Assembly (NCBI RefSeq): GCF_021869765.1
Contig: NZ_CP084580.1
Span: 3,410,001 to 3,474,000, forward strand
DNA: 64,000 bases
Origin: Chryseobacterium sp. MEBOG06
GTDB lineage: Bacteria; Bacteroidota; Bacteroidia; Flavobacteriales; Weeksellaceae
Reading direction: 5' to 3'
This document shows, piece after piece, positions 26,522 through 35,700 of this stretch. How positions within the stretch are numbered: the first letter of the stretch is position 1; each line of letters starts with the position of its first letter. The translations under genes and the position numbers were made by a program. The notes beneath the pieces were generated by a model that saw only the letters and a list, made by a program, of their open reading frames with translations, was not told the DNA's origin and did not search any database.

Positions 26522-26794
26522 TTATTTAGCCTTTTGAAGCAATCGTTTTTCAGTTTGATATCTGTTATTTAAAGCCTTCATCTGGTCTCTCTTCATCTGT
26601 TTGGTAGCAAGCGGATGATTAAGGATCAGTTTTTTCTCAGTATTATACTTTTTGGTAAGCTCCTGCATTTTAATATTAACCAACTCGCTCTTTGACGGGT
26701 GTGGCGGAACCGGTGGATGTTTCTGAGCAAAAACATTCGCGGATAAACCTAATAACAGTAATGTTGAAATAAATAACTTTTTCATAATGTTCAT
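26522..26794 (-). CDS. small basic secreted helical protein
   Basis: 90 residues: signal peptide MNIMKKLFISTLLLLGLSANVFAQ, a Pro/His linker KHPPVPPHPSK, then a Lys/Gln-rich helical or coiled-coil tail (MQELTKKYNTEKKLILNHPL, then MKALNNRYQTEKRLLQKAK) with a repeated Y-x-T-E-K-[KR]-L-[IL] pattern. The start may be the second Met (26785). No family is recognised; it is probably a small periplasmic protein. Confidence 0.65.
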   Translation of the reverse strand: MNIMKKLFISTLLLLGLSANVFAQKHPPVPPHPSKSELVNIKMQELTKKYNTEKKLILNHPLATKQMKRDQMKALNNRYQTEKRLLQKAK

Positions 26795-27018
26795 ATTTTT
26801 TGAATGATTTCAATCAAATATTTATTATCAATTAAATTCATTCTGGTTTATATCTCAATGTACACATATCGTACCAATATTCATAAAAAAAGAGATCTTT
26901 CTTCCATTTACAATCTTTAAAAAAGAAATTCACAACATACAATTTTAACATTTAAAGTATTGATTATGAACTATTTTTTCATACTTTTATTACTTATTTC
27001 ACCTCTATACAAGCACTC

Positions 27019-27393
27019 ATGAAAAAAAATTTACTTACCCGAGATAAAATTTGGTTAAAAGAACCTGAAGATCATGATTTCCCGGCCGCTCTTGATTACC
27101 TTGAGCTTATTTTTGAACCCGATCAGGCACAAAAGCTTGTTGGAAAATTAAAAAAAGCCGCTACCATCTCCAAAAAATCTAAAGATATCCTAAGAGCCAG
27201 CAGGCTCCCTTTGCTTCCAGAAACAAACATTCATGTGAAGGAAAATCTAAAAAAGGTAGAGAAAAACAAAAAGCTTTCTCCCATCTTACTGGTAAGGGGT
27301 GAGCATGACCTTATTATTGCTGATGGTTATCATCGTTTGTGCTGCAGTTATTATCTTACTGAAGATTTAGAAGTACCCTGCAGATTGATATAA
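27019..27393 (+). CDS. ParB/sulfiredoxin-fold-like protein with DGYHR motif
   Basis: 124 residues with no signal peptide. The C-terminal 40 residues, SPILLVRGEHDLIIADGYHR followed by LCCSYYLTEDLEVPCRLI, match the core of the ParB/Srx fold, where a D-G-x-H-R motif binds nucleotide. The N-terminal half (FPAALDYLELIFEPDQAQ) is helical. No HTH DNA-binding part is present, so it is unlikely to be a partition protein. Its function is unknown; it stands alone between two secreted-protein genes. Confidence 0.6.
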   Translation: MKKNLLTRDKIWLKEPEDHDFPAALDYLELIFEPDQAQKLVGKLKKAATISKKSKDILRASRLPLLPETNIHVKENLKKVEKNKKLSPILLVRGEHDLIIADGYHRLCCSYYLTEDLEVPCRLI

Positions 27394-27485
27394 AGTTTAC
27401 AAATAAAAAAATATCACAGAGAGTAGATTTACACAAAACTTACGCTTTTTTATAATTTCACAATAAACCATTTAAACAAAATAAA

Positions 27486-28368
27486 ATGAGAAAGTACATT
27501 TCAATTCTTTTATTTGGAGGTGTATTCATAAATGCACAAGTAGGTATTAATACCACTACTCCCAACAGTACACTTGCTGTCAACGGCTCATTAAGAGCAG
27601 GCTACAGTGAAGTGACCACCCCAGCCTACACGATTTCAGGCAACGGATCACTACATTACCTACAATGGAGCAGCTAATGCTACATTCACCCTCCCTGTCG
27701 TCGGAACCGGGACAACAAGTTATACGGGAAGAATTTATAAGATTAAAAATATTTCTGCTTTCGGAATTACCCTTCAGGCATCCAGTGGCAATACATTAAG
27801 AATTGACAATACTCCGGTTTCATCTTTTCTGATTCCTACAGGAGCATATGCTGAGGTTGTTAACAACAGCAATACGACTGCAGGAACATGGGATTTGTCT
27901 TTTACGGTTCTTCCTAAACCGAGTAATGTAGAAATATACGGAACACAGCTTTCTATTCCGCCTCATGGGCTGGGAACTTCCCCGGTTACGGACTGGACCA
28001 ACCATGCCAATGCTACTTATGATACCGGTATTGCCCCCGACAGGTGGTGGATCATCAGTAAAACCTCAGTGGACAATGCACATACAGCAGGCTATTCCAA
28101 TGCCAGCAGAATGACTCTTGTTTATGAATATCAGGGGACCCCTTTTAATGTAGCCAATATGTATCCCATCCTTACTGCAGGAAATAATTCAAGTTTTCCT
28201 GATGTATTTACCGCCTCTTTTGTAAGTCTTGCCAATAACGGGACTGCAGGAAGAACGAGGCTTACGGTGTCTGTTGCACGTATTGACTTTATAGGAAGTA
28301 ATGGAGCCAATAACAGTAACTGGACAGGAACATTCCTGCTGAATGTTCTGTTAGCAAGAAAATATTAA
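27486..28368 (+). pseudogene. secreted surface protein gene broken by a frameshift
   Basis: The first frame begins with a signal peptide and typical flavobacterial surface-protein start (MRKYISILLFGGVFINAQVG, then INTTTPNSTLAVNGSLRAGY) and hits a stop at 27677. The homologous continuation is in the +1 frame from 27646, DHYITYNGAANATFTLPVVG, open to the stop at 28368. Dropping one G of the GG at 27645-27646 joins them as TISGNDHYITYNGAANATF, giving about 293 residues. The +1 frame has no stop between 27646 and 28368, so the lesion looks recent, or it is an assembly error. Such proteins are thought to be cell-surface or fibre-like; function unknown. Confidence 0.75.
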
Positions 28369-28392
28369 CGTCATATAAAAAATACATTTAAC

Positions 28393-28419
28393 AAAGAGCA
28401 GATTTCTTCTGCTCTTTTT
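28393..28419 (+). terminator. hairpin terminator with T-run
   Basis: AAAGAGCAGA (28393-28402) pairs with TCTGCTCTTT (28408-28417) around TTTCT; T residues continue to 28419. Confidence 0.85.
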
Positions 28420-28547
28420 CTTTAATTAAAAACGGCGAAAACAGCACTGAGCAAATAAAACATAACGACAAGAGCAGGCAGCCTTTGGACTATGAGCATA
28501 TGAAAATGGTCTTTACTGATTCGGTATTCTTCGAATTTTTTACAAAC

Positions 28548-29447
28548 TTAGGGGTTCAGCAGGTTAACAAGGGCTTTATCAAAATCCAGATAAGAAAACC
28601 GGAATTCGCTCTTTATCAGTTTTTCAGGGTAAACATTACGGCTTTTTAAGAGCAGTTCTGTTTCTGTTCCCAGAAACAGGGAGGCTATTTCCAGCTGCCA
28701 AACCGGAGCATCCAGCCCAAAAGATCTTTTTAATGCTTTTCTTAATTTCTGCATCATAGATCCGTTTGATAAAGGTTCAGGAGCAGTTACATTGATAGGC
28801 CCTGAAATATGTTCATTTTGAATAATCCATTCTATCGCTTTACAGAAATCACTGATATGAATCCAGCTTACCATCTGGTCTCCTCTTCCTTGTTTTCCTC
28901 CTAAGCCCAGTTTGGTAATCATTTTCAGTTTTGGAAAAGCACCTCCGTTATTTCCAAGAACAATAGAAGTACGAAGAGCTGCTTTTCTTATGCCCTGATT
29001 TTCGGTTTTAAAAAATTCGTTCTCCCAGCTTTTGCATATATTCATTGAAAAGTCGTCTCCGATAATTCCGTTTTCTTCTGTATTCAGATGTTTTTCGGAA
29101 TGTACATAAATGGTTGCTGAGCTGGCATTCATCCAGATCTTTGGCGGGTTTAAACATTCATTTACTGCTTCCTGCAAAACTTTAGTACTGTTGATTCTTG
29201 AAGAGAAAATTTCCTGTTTGTTTTTATCATGATACCGGCAATCCACAGATTTTCCGGTGAGATTGATCAGCACATCTGCATTTTCAAGGGTCTTTTTCCA
29301 ATCTCCTATGGTTTCTGCATTCCAGGAGATTTCATTTTTACGCATCGGTTTTCTGGTCAGAATATATACCTGATTTCCTTTTTCTGTAAAGTATTTTTCA
29401 AGGTTTCCGCCAAGAAATCCGGTTCCTCCGGCTATGATTATTTTCAT
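28548..29447 (-). CDS. TIGR01777 family NAD-dependent epimerase-like oxidoreductase
   Basis: A 299-residue extended SDR of the YfcH group. It starts MKIIIAGGTGFLGGNLEKYF (GxxGxxG) and has the family-typical INLTGKSVDCRYHDKNKQEI, then SSATIY, NICKSWENEFF, VSWIHISDFC and a DUF1731-like end (GLDAPVWQLEIA). The exact reaction of this family is not established. It is the last gene of the GbsR-led cluster, 41 bp after the DUF2071 gene, and this grouping with DUF2071 and SRPBCC proteins suggests work on a common small molecule. Confidence 0.88.
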   Translation of the reverse strand: MKIIIAGGTGFLGGNLEKYFTEKGNQVYILTRKPMRKNEISWNAETIGDWKKTLENADVLINLTGKSVDCRYHDKNKQEIFSSRINSTKVLQEAVNECLNPPKIWMNASSATIYVHSEKHLNTEENGIIGDDFSMNICKSWENEFFKTENQGIRKAALRTSIVLGNNGGAFPKLKMITKLGLGGKQGRGDQMVSWIHISDFCKAIEWIIQNEHISGPINVTAPEPLSNGSMMQKLRKALKRSFGLDAPVWQLEIASLFLGTETELLLKSRNVYPEKLIKSEFRFSYLDFDKALVNLLNP

Positions 29448-29488
29448 TGTTTAATAATTTGAAGGTTTGAGAATAGAAATTTCCTGTT

Positions 29489-30193
29489 TTACACTATATG
29501 TTTCTTTTTTTTCACCTGAATTTCAGAACCTTCTGCCAGCATTACTGAAACAGGTTCCTGACGGTTCAGACAATCAAAATCATTTCCATAGATCTTCTGA
29601 AAATCAATATCCAACTGATGGTCTTTTACGAAATAGCAATCCCATTTCGGATGGCAGACTTCATATTCTGAAGTTGTGCTTTTTGTTTTGGTAAAACCCC
29701 AGTAATGTTCTGTGATAAATTCAAATTCTGAATCTGCTTTCATTGCCTGAGCTTTCTTTTCAGCTGTGATCTGAATAGAATACCAGCTTTTATCCTTCCA
29801 CGAGTATTTGATCAGCAGCTCCTCATCCTTCTCCATAATACTATTCTTCATCGGCATGGTATGATAATTTTCTTTGTATACAGAGTTTGCTACCAGACTT
29901 AATGCAGGTTTCGGAACTATTTCCTTGATAAATACCACTCCTCTTTTCCATCTTTCATTTTCTTTTTTCTTTACATAAAATCTTAGATTGACCTCTTCAA
30001 AATTCCGGTGAAAAGGAATGGGAAAGCCTAACAGTTTCGTATTCAAAAACATGAATCCCACTAAACTGACGTAGCATTTTCCTTTATAAAAATCAATCTC
30101 TGTACCTTCAGGAAGGTATTTCATTAATAATCCAGGATCAATTTCGTAATTGGCAATGGCCAATTTTCTCCATTCTGCCCGTAAAAAATTCAT
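29489..30193 (-). CDS. DUF2071 (YqjF-like) family protein
   Basis: 234 residues. The N-terminal block WRKLAIANYEIDPGLLMKYL, then LPEGTEIDFYKGKCYVSLVG, and the middle NLRFYVK...RGVVFIKEIVPK fit the DUF2071 acetoacetate-decarboxylase-like fold. It is a soluble protein with no signal peptide. It is 17 bp downstream of the SRPBCC gene and is probably translated from the same message. The biochemical role is unknown. Confidence 0.8.
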   Translation of the reverse strand: MNFLRAEWRKLAIANYEIDPGLLMKYLPEGTEIDFYKGKCYVSLVGFMFLNTKLLGFPIPFHRNFEEVNLRFYVKKKENERWKRGVVFIKEIVPKPALSLVANSVYKENYHTMPMKNSIMEKDEELLIKYSWKDKSWYSIQITAEKKAQAMKADSEFEFITEHYWGFTKTKSTTSEYEVCHPKWDCYFVKDHQLDIDFQKIYGNDFDCLNRQEPVSVMLAEGSEIQVKKKKHIV

Positions 30194-30210
30194 AATACTT
30201 GTTTTTTAGA

Positions 30211-30687
30211 TTAAAAAATTGCTATCCCCTCATGAGTAGAAGATTCTGCAACGGCTTTTATTAATTCATTTCTTTGTAACAGGAATTTTCTAAGATAATC
30301 CGTAAGAAAAAGAGCATTAAAAAGCTTTCCTATTATTCCCAATGGAGATTCAAATTCAAAGACATCGGTCATCAGGGTTTTTCCGTTTACAGATTTAAAA
30401 ATGTGCTGATGCTTGAGCGATTTAAAAGCTCCCTTCTGCATTTCATCTGTAAATTGATTGGGAGCCTCCATACTGACAATTTTTGTAGTGAGATTCTGAT
30501 ACACTCCCAGATGTTTTGCTCTCCAGGTGACGGTTTCATTTTTTTCAATCAGGCCTGAGGTACGTCCGGCGATTGCTTTTTCATTTGTTTTTGCAGTTGA
30601 CTGCTGATGCAGATCAATATTTCTTGCCAGATCAAAAACATAGTGAATATCTGCTTTGATAAGGGTGTTTAAATAGATTGTTGACAT
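30211..30687 (-). CDS. SRPBCC (START-like) ligand-binding protein
   Basis: 158 residues with the SRPBCC pattern: LIKADIHYVFDLARNIDLHQ at the N-terminus, central strand VTWRAKHLGVYQNLTTKIV, and a long C-terminal helix (ALFLTDYLRKFLLQRNELIK). The fold makes a deep hydrophobic pocket for lipids or polyketides. There is no signal peptide. It lies in the GbsR-led cluster just before DUF2071. The ligand is unknown. Confidence 0.8.
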   Translation of the reverse strand: MSTIYLNTLIKADIHYVFDLARNIDLHQQSTAKTNEKAIAGRTSGLIEKNETVTWRAKHLGVYQNLTTKIVSMEAPNQFTDEMQKGAFKSLKHQHIFKSVNGKTLMTDVFEFESPLGIIGKLFNALFLTDYLRKFLLQRNELIKAVAESSTHEGIAIF

Positions 30688-30795
30688 TTCTTTTAATTTT
30701 TTTTATCAGTTTAGAAGACTTGGACCTGGAATAGGGAAGTTATCAGAAATTCTTATTTCGGTCTCAGGATAAATACATTTTGGACAGTTTATTTT

Positions 30796-31167
30796 TCATT
30801 GGTCTGTGTTTAAGGATTTATATAGATTATGACTTTCGATCACATAGAATAAAGCCATAAAAGGACTGTAGAAAAATGCCATTATAACAAGCCCCCCGGG
30901 TATCTCCATTATTTTATGATCAATTCCTATTATTTGCAGTAGGAGTAAGGAAATCCAAACGGGCATTATGGTCATTCCATAGATCAGAAAAAGCGGTGAT
31001 ATTTTTACTTTAAGCCGAATTTTGATGATAAAACTGATAAGCTGAGGAATTCCTACAATAAAGTAAAACATCATCCATCCTTCCAAGCCGCTCACTATAG
31101 TCCCAAGAAGTCCTGTTATCAGAAAAAACAACTGAATGTAATAATCATATTTTGAAAAGATTTTCAT
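30796..31167 (-). CDS. hypothetical four-helix membrane protein
   Basis: 123 residues with four hydrophobic segments: IQLFFLITGLLGTIVSGLEG, MFYFIVGIPQLISFIIKI, PLFLIYGMTIMPVWISLLLL and GLVIMAFFYSPFMALFYVI. It begins MKIFSKYDYYI and is an inner-membrane protein. No family is recognised. It is co-directional with its neighbours but with larger gaps (77 and 108 bp), so it may have its own promoter. Confidence 0.7.
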   Translation of the reverse strand: MKIFSKYDYYIQLFFLITGLLGTIVSGLEGWMMFYFIVGIPQLISFIIKIRLKVKISPLFLIYGMTIMPVWISLLLLQIIGIDHKIMEIPGGLVIMAFFYSPFMALFYVIESHNLYKSLNTDQ

Positions 31168-31244
31168 CCGGTTTACTTTAAAAGGTTAAAAAATCTCCAC
31201 GGGTTCGTTTGTTTTTAGATCTGAAAGTAAAATACATCCAGATT

Positions 31245-31646
31245 TTAAATATCAAAGTTTTCATATTTGATTGGTATTTCTTTTTTCAAAGCATGTTTAC
31301 GACCTTTCAGGAATAAGAACAGGTTCAAAAGCATCATCACTCCGAGATAAATTGAAAAGCCTCCTATTTTTTTACTTAAAGCTACCACCAGCCTTTCTAC
31401 TGTTTCAATTTGGGCAAACTCAATAATGCATAGAGCAAAACCTATATTCAACAGATAGAATCCTATTTTAAAAAGTGAGTTTGTAGCCATAGCGATATCT
31501 TCCTTCTGATGAAAAATATCAATCATAAAGGTCTTTGAGTTTTTAAACAGAAACTGAGAAACCAAAACAGTAAGCATGATTACAAGTGGCAGGTAGATCA
31601 TGTACGCAGAAAAATTGTACGCCGTAGTTAAAATTGCAGTTGTCAT
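31245..31646 (-). CDS. hypothetical membrane protein
   Basis: 133 residues with three hydrophobic segments: YMIYLPLVIMLTVLVSQFLF, FKIGFYLLNIGFALCIIEF and IGGFSIYLGVMMLLNLFLFL. It shares an approximate pattern with the next upstream gene (a LLNLG/LLNIGF stretch, then a paired helix ending in a basic tail), so the two may be paralogous subunits. The genes are 7 bp apart. Function is unknown. Confidence 0.7.
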   Translation of the reverse strand: MTTAILTTAYNFSAYMIYLPLVIMLTVLVSQFLFKNSKTFMIDIFHQKEDIAMATNSLFKIGFYLLNIGFALCIIEFAQIETVERLVVALSKKIGGFSIYLGVMMLLNLFLFLKGRKHALKKEIPIKYENFDI

Positions 31647-31653
31647 GATAGTA

Positions 31654-31998
31654 TTATTTTAAGGTTATTTTTTTTCTCAAAAAGTAAAGGATGAAAATGT
31701 TCACATAATGCAATGCACAAAGAATCAATAAAATGCTTCCTATGCGTACTGCTGTTATACCTATGACCTCCTGCATCGTATTGATTTTCGTCCAGGTACT
31801 CAGGCTTGCTGCGATATAGCCCAAATTCAACAGGTAATAACCTCCCAGAAGTACCCTGTTGATCGTAAGACAAAGATTTTCATCATGAAGCAGATATTTC
31901 AGATAAGCTTTTCCTGCCTGGTAACACCTTCTTCCCACATCAATTGTGATATACGAACTGATACTGAGGAAAAGTAAATACGAAACAATATTGAACAT
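31654..31998 (-). CDS. hypothetical membrane protein
   Basis: 114 residues: an N-terminal hydrophobic segment (MFNIVSYLLFLSISSYITID), an amphipathic stretch with Arg/Lys, then YYLLNLGYIAASLSTW and IGSILLILCALHYVNIFILY. It resembles the downstream 133-residue protein in layout. It sits between the GbsR regulator (76 bp) and that paralogue-like gene (7 bp), so the two probably form a small membrane complex controlled by the regulator. No family is recognised. Confidence 0.7.
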   Translation of the reverse strand: MFNIVSYLLFLSISSYITIDVGRRCYQAGKAYLKYLLHDENLCLTINRVLLGGYYLLNLGYIAASLSTWTKINTMQEVIGITAVRIGSILLILCALHYVNIFILYFLRKKITLK

Positions 31999-32074
31999 TT
32001 TATAAATATTATATTTTCAGTAATTTTTGAAAATTAAATTCAAATAAAAAAGGATTTTCATCCTATTCTATTCT

Positions 32075-32578
32075 TTATTTCAATAAGTTGGTAATCTTCC
32101 CTACCAACCAATGATCATCACTTTTTATCGCCAGATCCATGATATTGTTGATCTTCCCGGTGACAGAGCTGAAATCATTCATAAGCTTGATAAATTCCTT
32201 TGCTTCTTCTGAATCATTATCTTCAATATTCTTTAAGTCTTCAAGGAAAGAGATAACAGGTTCAATTTCTCTTTTTCTGCGTTCTTTGGTAATCTGTTTG
32301 AAGAGATACCATACATCTTTTTCTGCTACAAAATATTCTTTCCGATCTCCTTTTACAAATTCTTTTCTTACAATTCCCCAGTCTATCAAAGCACGAAGAT
32401 TCATATTGGCATTTCCTCTTGATATCTCCAGTTGTTCCATCACCTCATCGGTAGAAAGCGGCTTGCCACTTGCCAAAAGCAGAGCATGTACCTGTGCCAT
32501 TGTCCGGTTGATTCCCCAATTGGTAGCAAAGGTTCCCCAGGTCTGAATATATTTTTCTTTTGCTTCTGAAAGTTGCAT
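32075..32578 (-). CDS. GbsR/MarR family transcriptional regulator
   Basis: 167 residues. The winged-helix part (about residues 20-90) reads TMAQVHALLLASGKPLSTDE, then VMEQLEISRGNANMNLRALI, then WGIVRKEFVKGDRKEYF, the GbsR pattern. The C-terminal half is helical, for dimerisation and ligand sensing. In Bacillus GbsR senses choline. Here it heads a seven-gene leftward cluster of membrane and lipid-like-ligand proteins, with a good promoter and nested dyads just upstream that suit autoregulation. Confidence 0.9.
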   Translation of the reverse strand: MQLSEAKEKYIQTWGTFATNWGINRTMAQVHALLLASGKPLSTDEVMEQLEISRGNANMNLRALIDWGIVRKEFVKGDRKEYFVAEKDVWYLFKQITKERRKREIEPVISFLEDLKNIEDNDSEEAKEFIKLMNDFSSVTGKINNIMDLAIKSDDHWLVGKITNLLK

Positions 32579-32604
32579 TGTAGATGTCTTTTAGATTTCT
32601 GAAA

Positions 32605-32634
32605 CAAATGTAATTATATTTTTTGAATTTTCAA
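32605..32634 (-). promoter_or_regulatory. promoter of the GbsR-led operon
   Basis: Read on the minus strand: TTG (32634-32632), 19-bp spacer, TACATTTG (32612-32605), a full -7 match. The start site is expected near 32599, about 20 nt before the ATG. Confidence 0.7.
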
Positions 32635-32660
32635 TAATTTTTGAAAGTTTATTTTCAAAA
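32623..32660. promoter_or_regulatory. nested dyads, candidate GbsR operators
   Basis: TTGAA-TT-TTCAA (32623-32634) covers the -33 element, and TTTTGAAA (32639-32646) / TTTCAAAA (32653-32660) lies directly upstream. Both share the TTGAA/TTCAA half-site. Confidence 0.5.
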
Positions 32661-32661
32661 T

Positions 32662-32691
32662 AAAACAGACCTTCCTGAGAAAGCCTGTTTT
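32662..32691 (-). terminator. hairpin at the end of the macroglobulin operon
   Basis: AAAACAG (32662-32668) pairs with CTGTTTT (32685-32691), with partial pairing further in. It lies 44 nt past the stop of the leftward macroglobulin gene and directly upstream of the GbsR promoter region. Confidence 0.6.
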
Positions 32692-32734
32692 GATTATGTT
32701 TTAAAGTATAATATTTAATGAATTTCAGAAATTT

Positions 32735-35700
32735 TCAGGGTTCAATGCTGACTGAAATTCCCTGGTTCCAGTATTTTTCTTCAGGCATATAATATAAATA
32801 GGCATTGCTGGACTTTCCGGTATAGGTTCCGGAAAATTCTACTTTGAGATCAAGATTGATCGTTTTTGCTTCCTCAGCATCCATATGCTCCCAATACAGT
32901 ACCAGATAATTGTCAAAAATCTCGTAGTAAGAAATCTGCTTCTTATCAATCAGATCTTTCAGGAAAGCATTTTGCAATGTGAGCCCTGCAGGAATACCAA
33001 TCTTGGCTATAGTCATTGGCAGCTGACCGTTTATCTTATTTGTAATGGTAATGGTCATTCTGTTGGTCTCTCCTACCCTGGCAAGCTTAGATTTAAGCTT
33101 TGTTTCCAGTGTCAGGGGGATCACTTTACTTTCTGGAGCCTGTAATGTGTAATATTGATATTCCAGTTTATAAGGAAGTCCTTTCTGGGATGGATAATGT
33201 ACACCGATCTCGTTTTCTCCTGATTTATAGGCCGAAGAAATACTTATATCAGAGAATACATTGGCTTTGTTGATAATAATCACCGGGCTTTCATTTCCAT
33301 ACAATTTTTCATTTTTTGAGTAAAAATCAGTGAGTGCCTGAATTGCCAGACTTGTTGCCTGTGTAGAACCAAACCCGTAATATCCGTTATAACCAATCAG
33401 TTTATCTACAACTTCAGCTATTTTTAACTGGTTAATCTTACCATCTTTCTGAAGGGCCATAATGTATAATGAAAGTGTTTCCGCAACAGCAGAAAAGCCT
33501 CCCGAACCGGTAAAAGTAATTTCAGGTTTTATACTTTGGGTTTCATATTGTTTATTCAGAATGGTCATCAGATTATCATATTCCTGATGCTTTCCGAGGT
33601 TGGCAGAAGCATTGGCAAGCAAAGCCAATTGATAAGAATCTTTAGTAGCCAAAGCCCTTTTCATCATTACTTTAAAAGAATCTTCAAGTTCATTCTTGAA
33701 GCCTAGTTTAGACAAAGCATAAATAATGTACATATTTCTGGACCAGGAATGCTCAGAATAGGTGTTTTTCGATTCATATTCTTTTCTTACCTCAAATAAT
33801 CCGTTTGCATTTTTCTTTGACAAAATAAATGCGGAAAGTCCCTCTATCAGTTTAGGATCTGTGATTACATGCTTTTTTAAATCTGTAAACACCAATAATG
33901 CGAATGCAGAAAGTGTTATATCTGATGCTGTGCTATTAAAATACCCGAAACCTCCGTCCTTGTTTTTGTAACTCAACATTTTCTGAAATCCTTTTTTCAT
34001 ATTCTTAATCACCAGATTCTCGGTATTAGTATCTATTTTTTTTATTGATTTTAAATAATCCAAAATGAAAATATTAGGATAAACCGTTGAAGAAAGCTGC
34101 TCAAAACATCCGTAAGGTTCTCTTTTCAATCTTTCGAGATCTTCAAACATCTGTAAGGCTCTATTCTGATATATATAATAAGACGAATGGAGACTTCCGT
34201 TGATATACTCTGGAATATTGATTTTCAGATCTTCAGTTTTATTATTGATAATAGAATAGTGATGAGGAAAACCTTTCTCTTCTACTTTAAACGGAAGTAT
34301 CATCGTTTCTCTGAAATCACCTGATCTCACCGTAAACTGAATATTAGAATTCACGACCTCATCCGTCTGTATTCTGACAAATAATCTTCCTGATTCCAGG
34401 GGTTTCAAGGTAATAAGACTGTCTGCTTCTATCAGTTTTACATCATTCGGAACAATCACATTCATCTTCATTATTTTAGTTTCCGGAGAATTATTTTTAA
34501 TGACAACAGGAATCGTCATCTGATCTGTTCTTGTCAGATACTGTGGGATTTTAGCATCCAATGAGATGAGGCTCTGCGCTGAATAAGTAGTTTCGTCTTT
34601 ACCCAACAGTCCTGATGCGGAGACCCCTTCTGTCATGATCCTGAATGTGGAAGTGGCATCGGAGTTATAAAATTCAACTTTTGCCTTTCCATTCTTGTCG
34701 GTTTCTACTACAGGATTCCAATAAAGTGATTCTCTGTAATCAAAGCGATAGGAAGTATTGGTTGTTTTATATTCGGGGTAAGCAAATTTCCTTGCTGCAG
34801 AATATAATATAAGACGAGCATAAGGAATTTCTTGTACTGCAAAATAGGATTTCGGAGTGATATCAAACTGGATTTGTGAGGTACTATTCCTAAAAGAATT
34901 CACAATCACTACTCCATTCACGGCTCTGCTTCCGTAAACGGCCGTAGCAGCAGCATCTTTAAGAACTGTAATACTGCTGATGTCATTTGGATTTATGATG
35001 GTATTAAAATTTTCTACCGGAATTCCGTCAACAATAAATAGTGGGGTTTTATTGGCCACTGAACCTTCACCTCTGATTCTTATCTGTGCATTAGCACCTG
35101 CCTGCCCAGCAGGTGTTATTATCAATCCTGCTACTTTTCCGCTTAATAATGAGGCTACGTTTGGGTTCTGAATTTCTGAAGGAGACGTTATAGTGACGGA
35201 TGCTGTTGCATTTTTATCTTTACTCACCATAGAATATCCCGTAACAACTACTTCTTCAATACGTTGATTTTTTATTGTGTCATATCTTCCTTTGTTGAGC
35301 TGATTCAGCTGCTGGATATTGTGTCTGTTTTCTGTCTTTGATTCTTCTTTTAGCTCAGCTTCCTTTATGATCTCCTCTACATTTATATTTGTAAGCTTTT
35401 GTTTTATTAAAGGGTTAATGTCCAAATTATAGGATAAAAACCTTACCGTCACTTTATTTTTAGGTTGGAAAGATTTAGCAATGATCTTATACGAACTGTT
35501 TCCATCTAAATCTGAAAAATAAAACTTCCCATTTTCTGCAGTTACCTGTTTAAGAATCCTGCTACCAGAAACATCTACAAGAAAAACATCTGATGCCACA
35601 GGTTTTTTATTTTCATCCTCTACTATTCCATAGACGGTATTCTTTTTTTCGGGAAGATATTGGTACTTGTTTGTTTTAATGACTTCGCGAGTAAGTTCAA

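Noticed and set aside
27895-28368. 157-codon frame as an independent gene
   Set aside because: Its Met is internal; homology-like sequence continues upstream in the same frame to 27646 and joins the signal-peptide frame after a one-base correction.
31643-31873. 76-codon frame overlapping the 114-residue membrane protein
   Set aside because: It is a shadow in another frame of a better-supported membrane-protein gene.
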